Assembly (NCBI GenBank): GCA_020091685.1
Contig: CM034611.1
Coordinates: forward strand, 11,863,132 to 11,927,131
Origin: Lutjanus erythropterus
Lineage: Eukaryota; Chordata; Actinopteri; Lutjaniformes; Lutjanidae
Direction: 5' to 3'
DNA length: 64,000 bases
Shown: positions 62,102 through 64,000 of the stretch, one piece after another
Numbering within the stretch: the stretch's first letter is position 1
How the letters are laid out: every line of letters starts with the position of its first letter
Position numbers and translations under genes: made by a program
Notes under the pieces: model-generated
The model's input: only the letters and a program-made list of their open reading frames with translations
Told to the model about the DNA's origin: nothing
Database searches by the model: none

Positions 62102-64000
62102 CTTGATTTAAAAATGGAGAGCTGTTTGTATGGAGTGCAGATTAAGGAGAACACTTATGGCTGAGACACACTCACAGAATGAAGTGCACTTATAAATCAA
62201 CATGTTGTTACAGAAATTATTTCATTTCATTTTTCTATGAAAACCACACTTTTTTGGCTTCACGCAAGAAAAACTGACAGACGCAGACATGTAATTTTTG
62301 CACCAATTACTTTTTAAGATGTAGTTAAACTGTTGGGGATTAAGTCTGAAGTTATCTGGCCAAGGTTCAGGTAAATTATTGATAAATTCAGTTTATGTTT
62401 TGCTTTATTTCTTCTAAAAAAATCTCTCTAGTCCAATCCCTTTACCACATATGAGACAAAGAACGTGACAGTTAATTCCACACTGAACGCCAAAGTGCAA
62501 ATTCTTTGTGAGATCAGGCCGCAAAAGTGCACCCATGAATATCAACATACGCACGTGCGCACACCCATAAAAAATGATAATCTCCGAATATTTTCTGTTT
62601 AGGATGCAAACACAGCAGTGTGGCACCATGCCGAGGCATGAAGCCAATCAGGCTCTGCCAGCTGTCTCTGCCCTCCACACACACTTTGATGTTTCACGTA
62701 GGATGGGACTGAATGCTAAGTGTCCTGGGCAGCAGTTAGGGAGAGGATATCTGTACAATTATCGGGGACATAGCTGCCGTCCTGGATACACTTAACATCT
62801 TTTGTCAAACTTGTACAGGAAGTTACTGCAGCCCCGAATGACCTCCTACCGTCATACGAGCCTCAGATCCTCCAGCAGGTTCTTATTAGAAGTCAAGGCT
62901 ATAAACCACAAGCTAAGAGATAAGACAAGCTTTTACGCTTTAAAATTTTTTTTTTAGACCCTTCTTGAATTTTGGTGCATAGAAATTATCTATGCAGACA
63001 GCAAGTTTGGGGAGCCTTGGATTACAGGTAACGAGATTACATAATTGGGATACAAAGAGTGGTAACAATAATCCATTACAAATACAAAAAAGATGTAATC
63101 TGATTACAGATAGGCTACATTTAGTTAAAATGTGGATTATTAGCTGGATTACAATTTTAAAATACATAGAGAACAATTTACTTCCATGCACAGTGAGCAC
63201 ACATTAGTCTCACAACACCACTTGAATAAAACCTTAGCTGATGTTAGAGTTGCAGATTCATTGCCTTTCAAACCAACTGCTAATGTTAGTCACACAGACC
63301 AACCACTAATGTTAGCTATACAGAAATCCAGTTACCCAACTACTCAATACTACTACTGTATTAAAATATTTTGGCACTATAGGTGGCGATACTGGTAACC
63401 AGGATGATGTGTGCGTTAAAACAGAAGCCCTGTTAAGTTTGAGGCAGTTAAATTAAAGTTAACCCTACCTTTACTAGCATGAAAAGGAGAGAATAGCTGG
63501 ACAAACAATTAATAAAGCTACAACAAACATAAAACATCGTATTAGGTTAATCAATTTGACCATATTTTGGTACTGAGGTAATCCAAAAGTAATGGAAAGT
63601 AATCTAGTTGCATTATTTTAATATTGTTATACTTGGATTAGGTTACTAGCAACATTTTTTTGAACAGTATCGGAATGCATTTTTAAAGTAACCCTCCCAG
63701 TCGTGGCAGACAGGTGCCCCTGCTTTAGCATCGCGGGGAGAGGGTGGTTTAGTAAATGCAAACGATGCCTGGAATAATAATCGGGACCAATATCTTAGGC
63801 AGGGGACCATATTCTGACAGGACTATTACTAAAACAGAGCCCCTTCACACCCTGCAGTCAATATTAGAGCTCATGCACCCTATGGATTTTCAAAAGCAAT
63901 ATCCTGCTCCCAAAAGCAGTCATTTCTCTTTATCAAAGGCCTCTGAGCTATTTGAAAGGAGGTAATTAAGCACTTTCATCTCAGCCTCATTTCCAATAAA
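62102..64000. other. slc9a9: slc9a9 intron (5' side), to the window end
   Basis: No exon matching the preceding human segment (FEFMNFLAENVIFCYMGLALF) was seen. A 'taatctgattacagatagg' and 'ggattacaattttaaaatac' repeat family of the percomorph type covers about 63010-63160 and 63575-63690 in pieces. Confidence 0.5.

Overview
The window is nuclear DNA from a ray-finned fish, most likely a percomorph (acanthopterygian) teleost. It is AT-rich, and its coding sequence comes as short spliced exons plus one long single-exon gene. It is crowded with short non-autonomous DNA transposons, microsatellites, and LINE and Tc1 relics. The repeat types, such as TTAA-flanked elements, hAT-type GCTGCAC elements and CACTA-type AGAACC-rich elements, are ones I associate with percomorph genomes. 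I see no prokaryotic, viral, CRISPR or retroviral features.

Three protein-coding loci can be supported. (1) trpc1 is on the minus strand. Its first coding exon is at 639-765, with a CpG-rich promoter region running to about 1270; the rest of the gene lies off the left edge. (2) chst2 is on the plus strand. It is one uninterrupted coding exon (7489-8886) behind a GC-rich, CCAAT/GC-box promoter at about 6840-7140, with a poly(A) signal at 9398. (3) An slc9a9-like organellar Na+/H+ exchanger gene is on the minus strand, in pieces. Exons are at 62010-62101 and 58996-59137, and the last two coding exons are at 14539-14642 and 14307-14453 (stop codon 14307-14309). Nearly all of 14.6-64 kb is therefore slc9a9 intron. 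One expected exon between 14.6 and 59 kb was not found by eye.

The layout is trpc1(-) / chst2(+) / slc9a9(-): trpc1 and chst2 are head-to-head, chst2 and slc9a9 tail-to-tail. This matches the chst2-slc9a9 neighbourhood of human 3q23-q24, which supports the exon calls. The three genes do not form a pathway: TRPC1 is a cation channel subunit, CHST2 a Golgi GlcNAc 6-O-sulfotransferase, and NHE9 an endosomal Na+(K+)/H+ exchanger.

The most notable coding observation is that the slc9a9 copy is strongly diverged. The exon at 59 kb keeps the length, both splice phases and an open frame of the human exon, but I count only about 18 of 46 identical residues. The very conserved GLRGA motif at the exon junction seems to be missing. 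A CACTA-type transposon fragment abuts the splice acceptor of the penultimate coding exon. The repeat landscape also records several nested insertions, which give relative ages and confirm TTAA target sites.

Everything here was read by eye and aligned from memory of human proteins; no searches were run.
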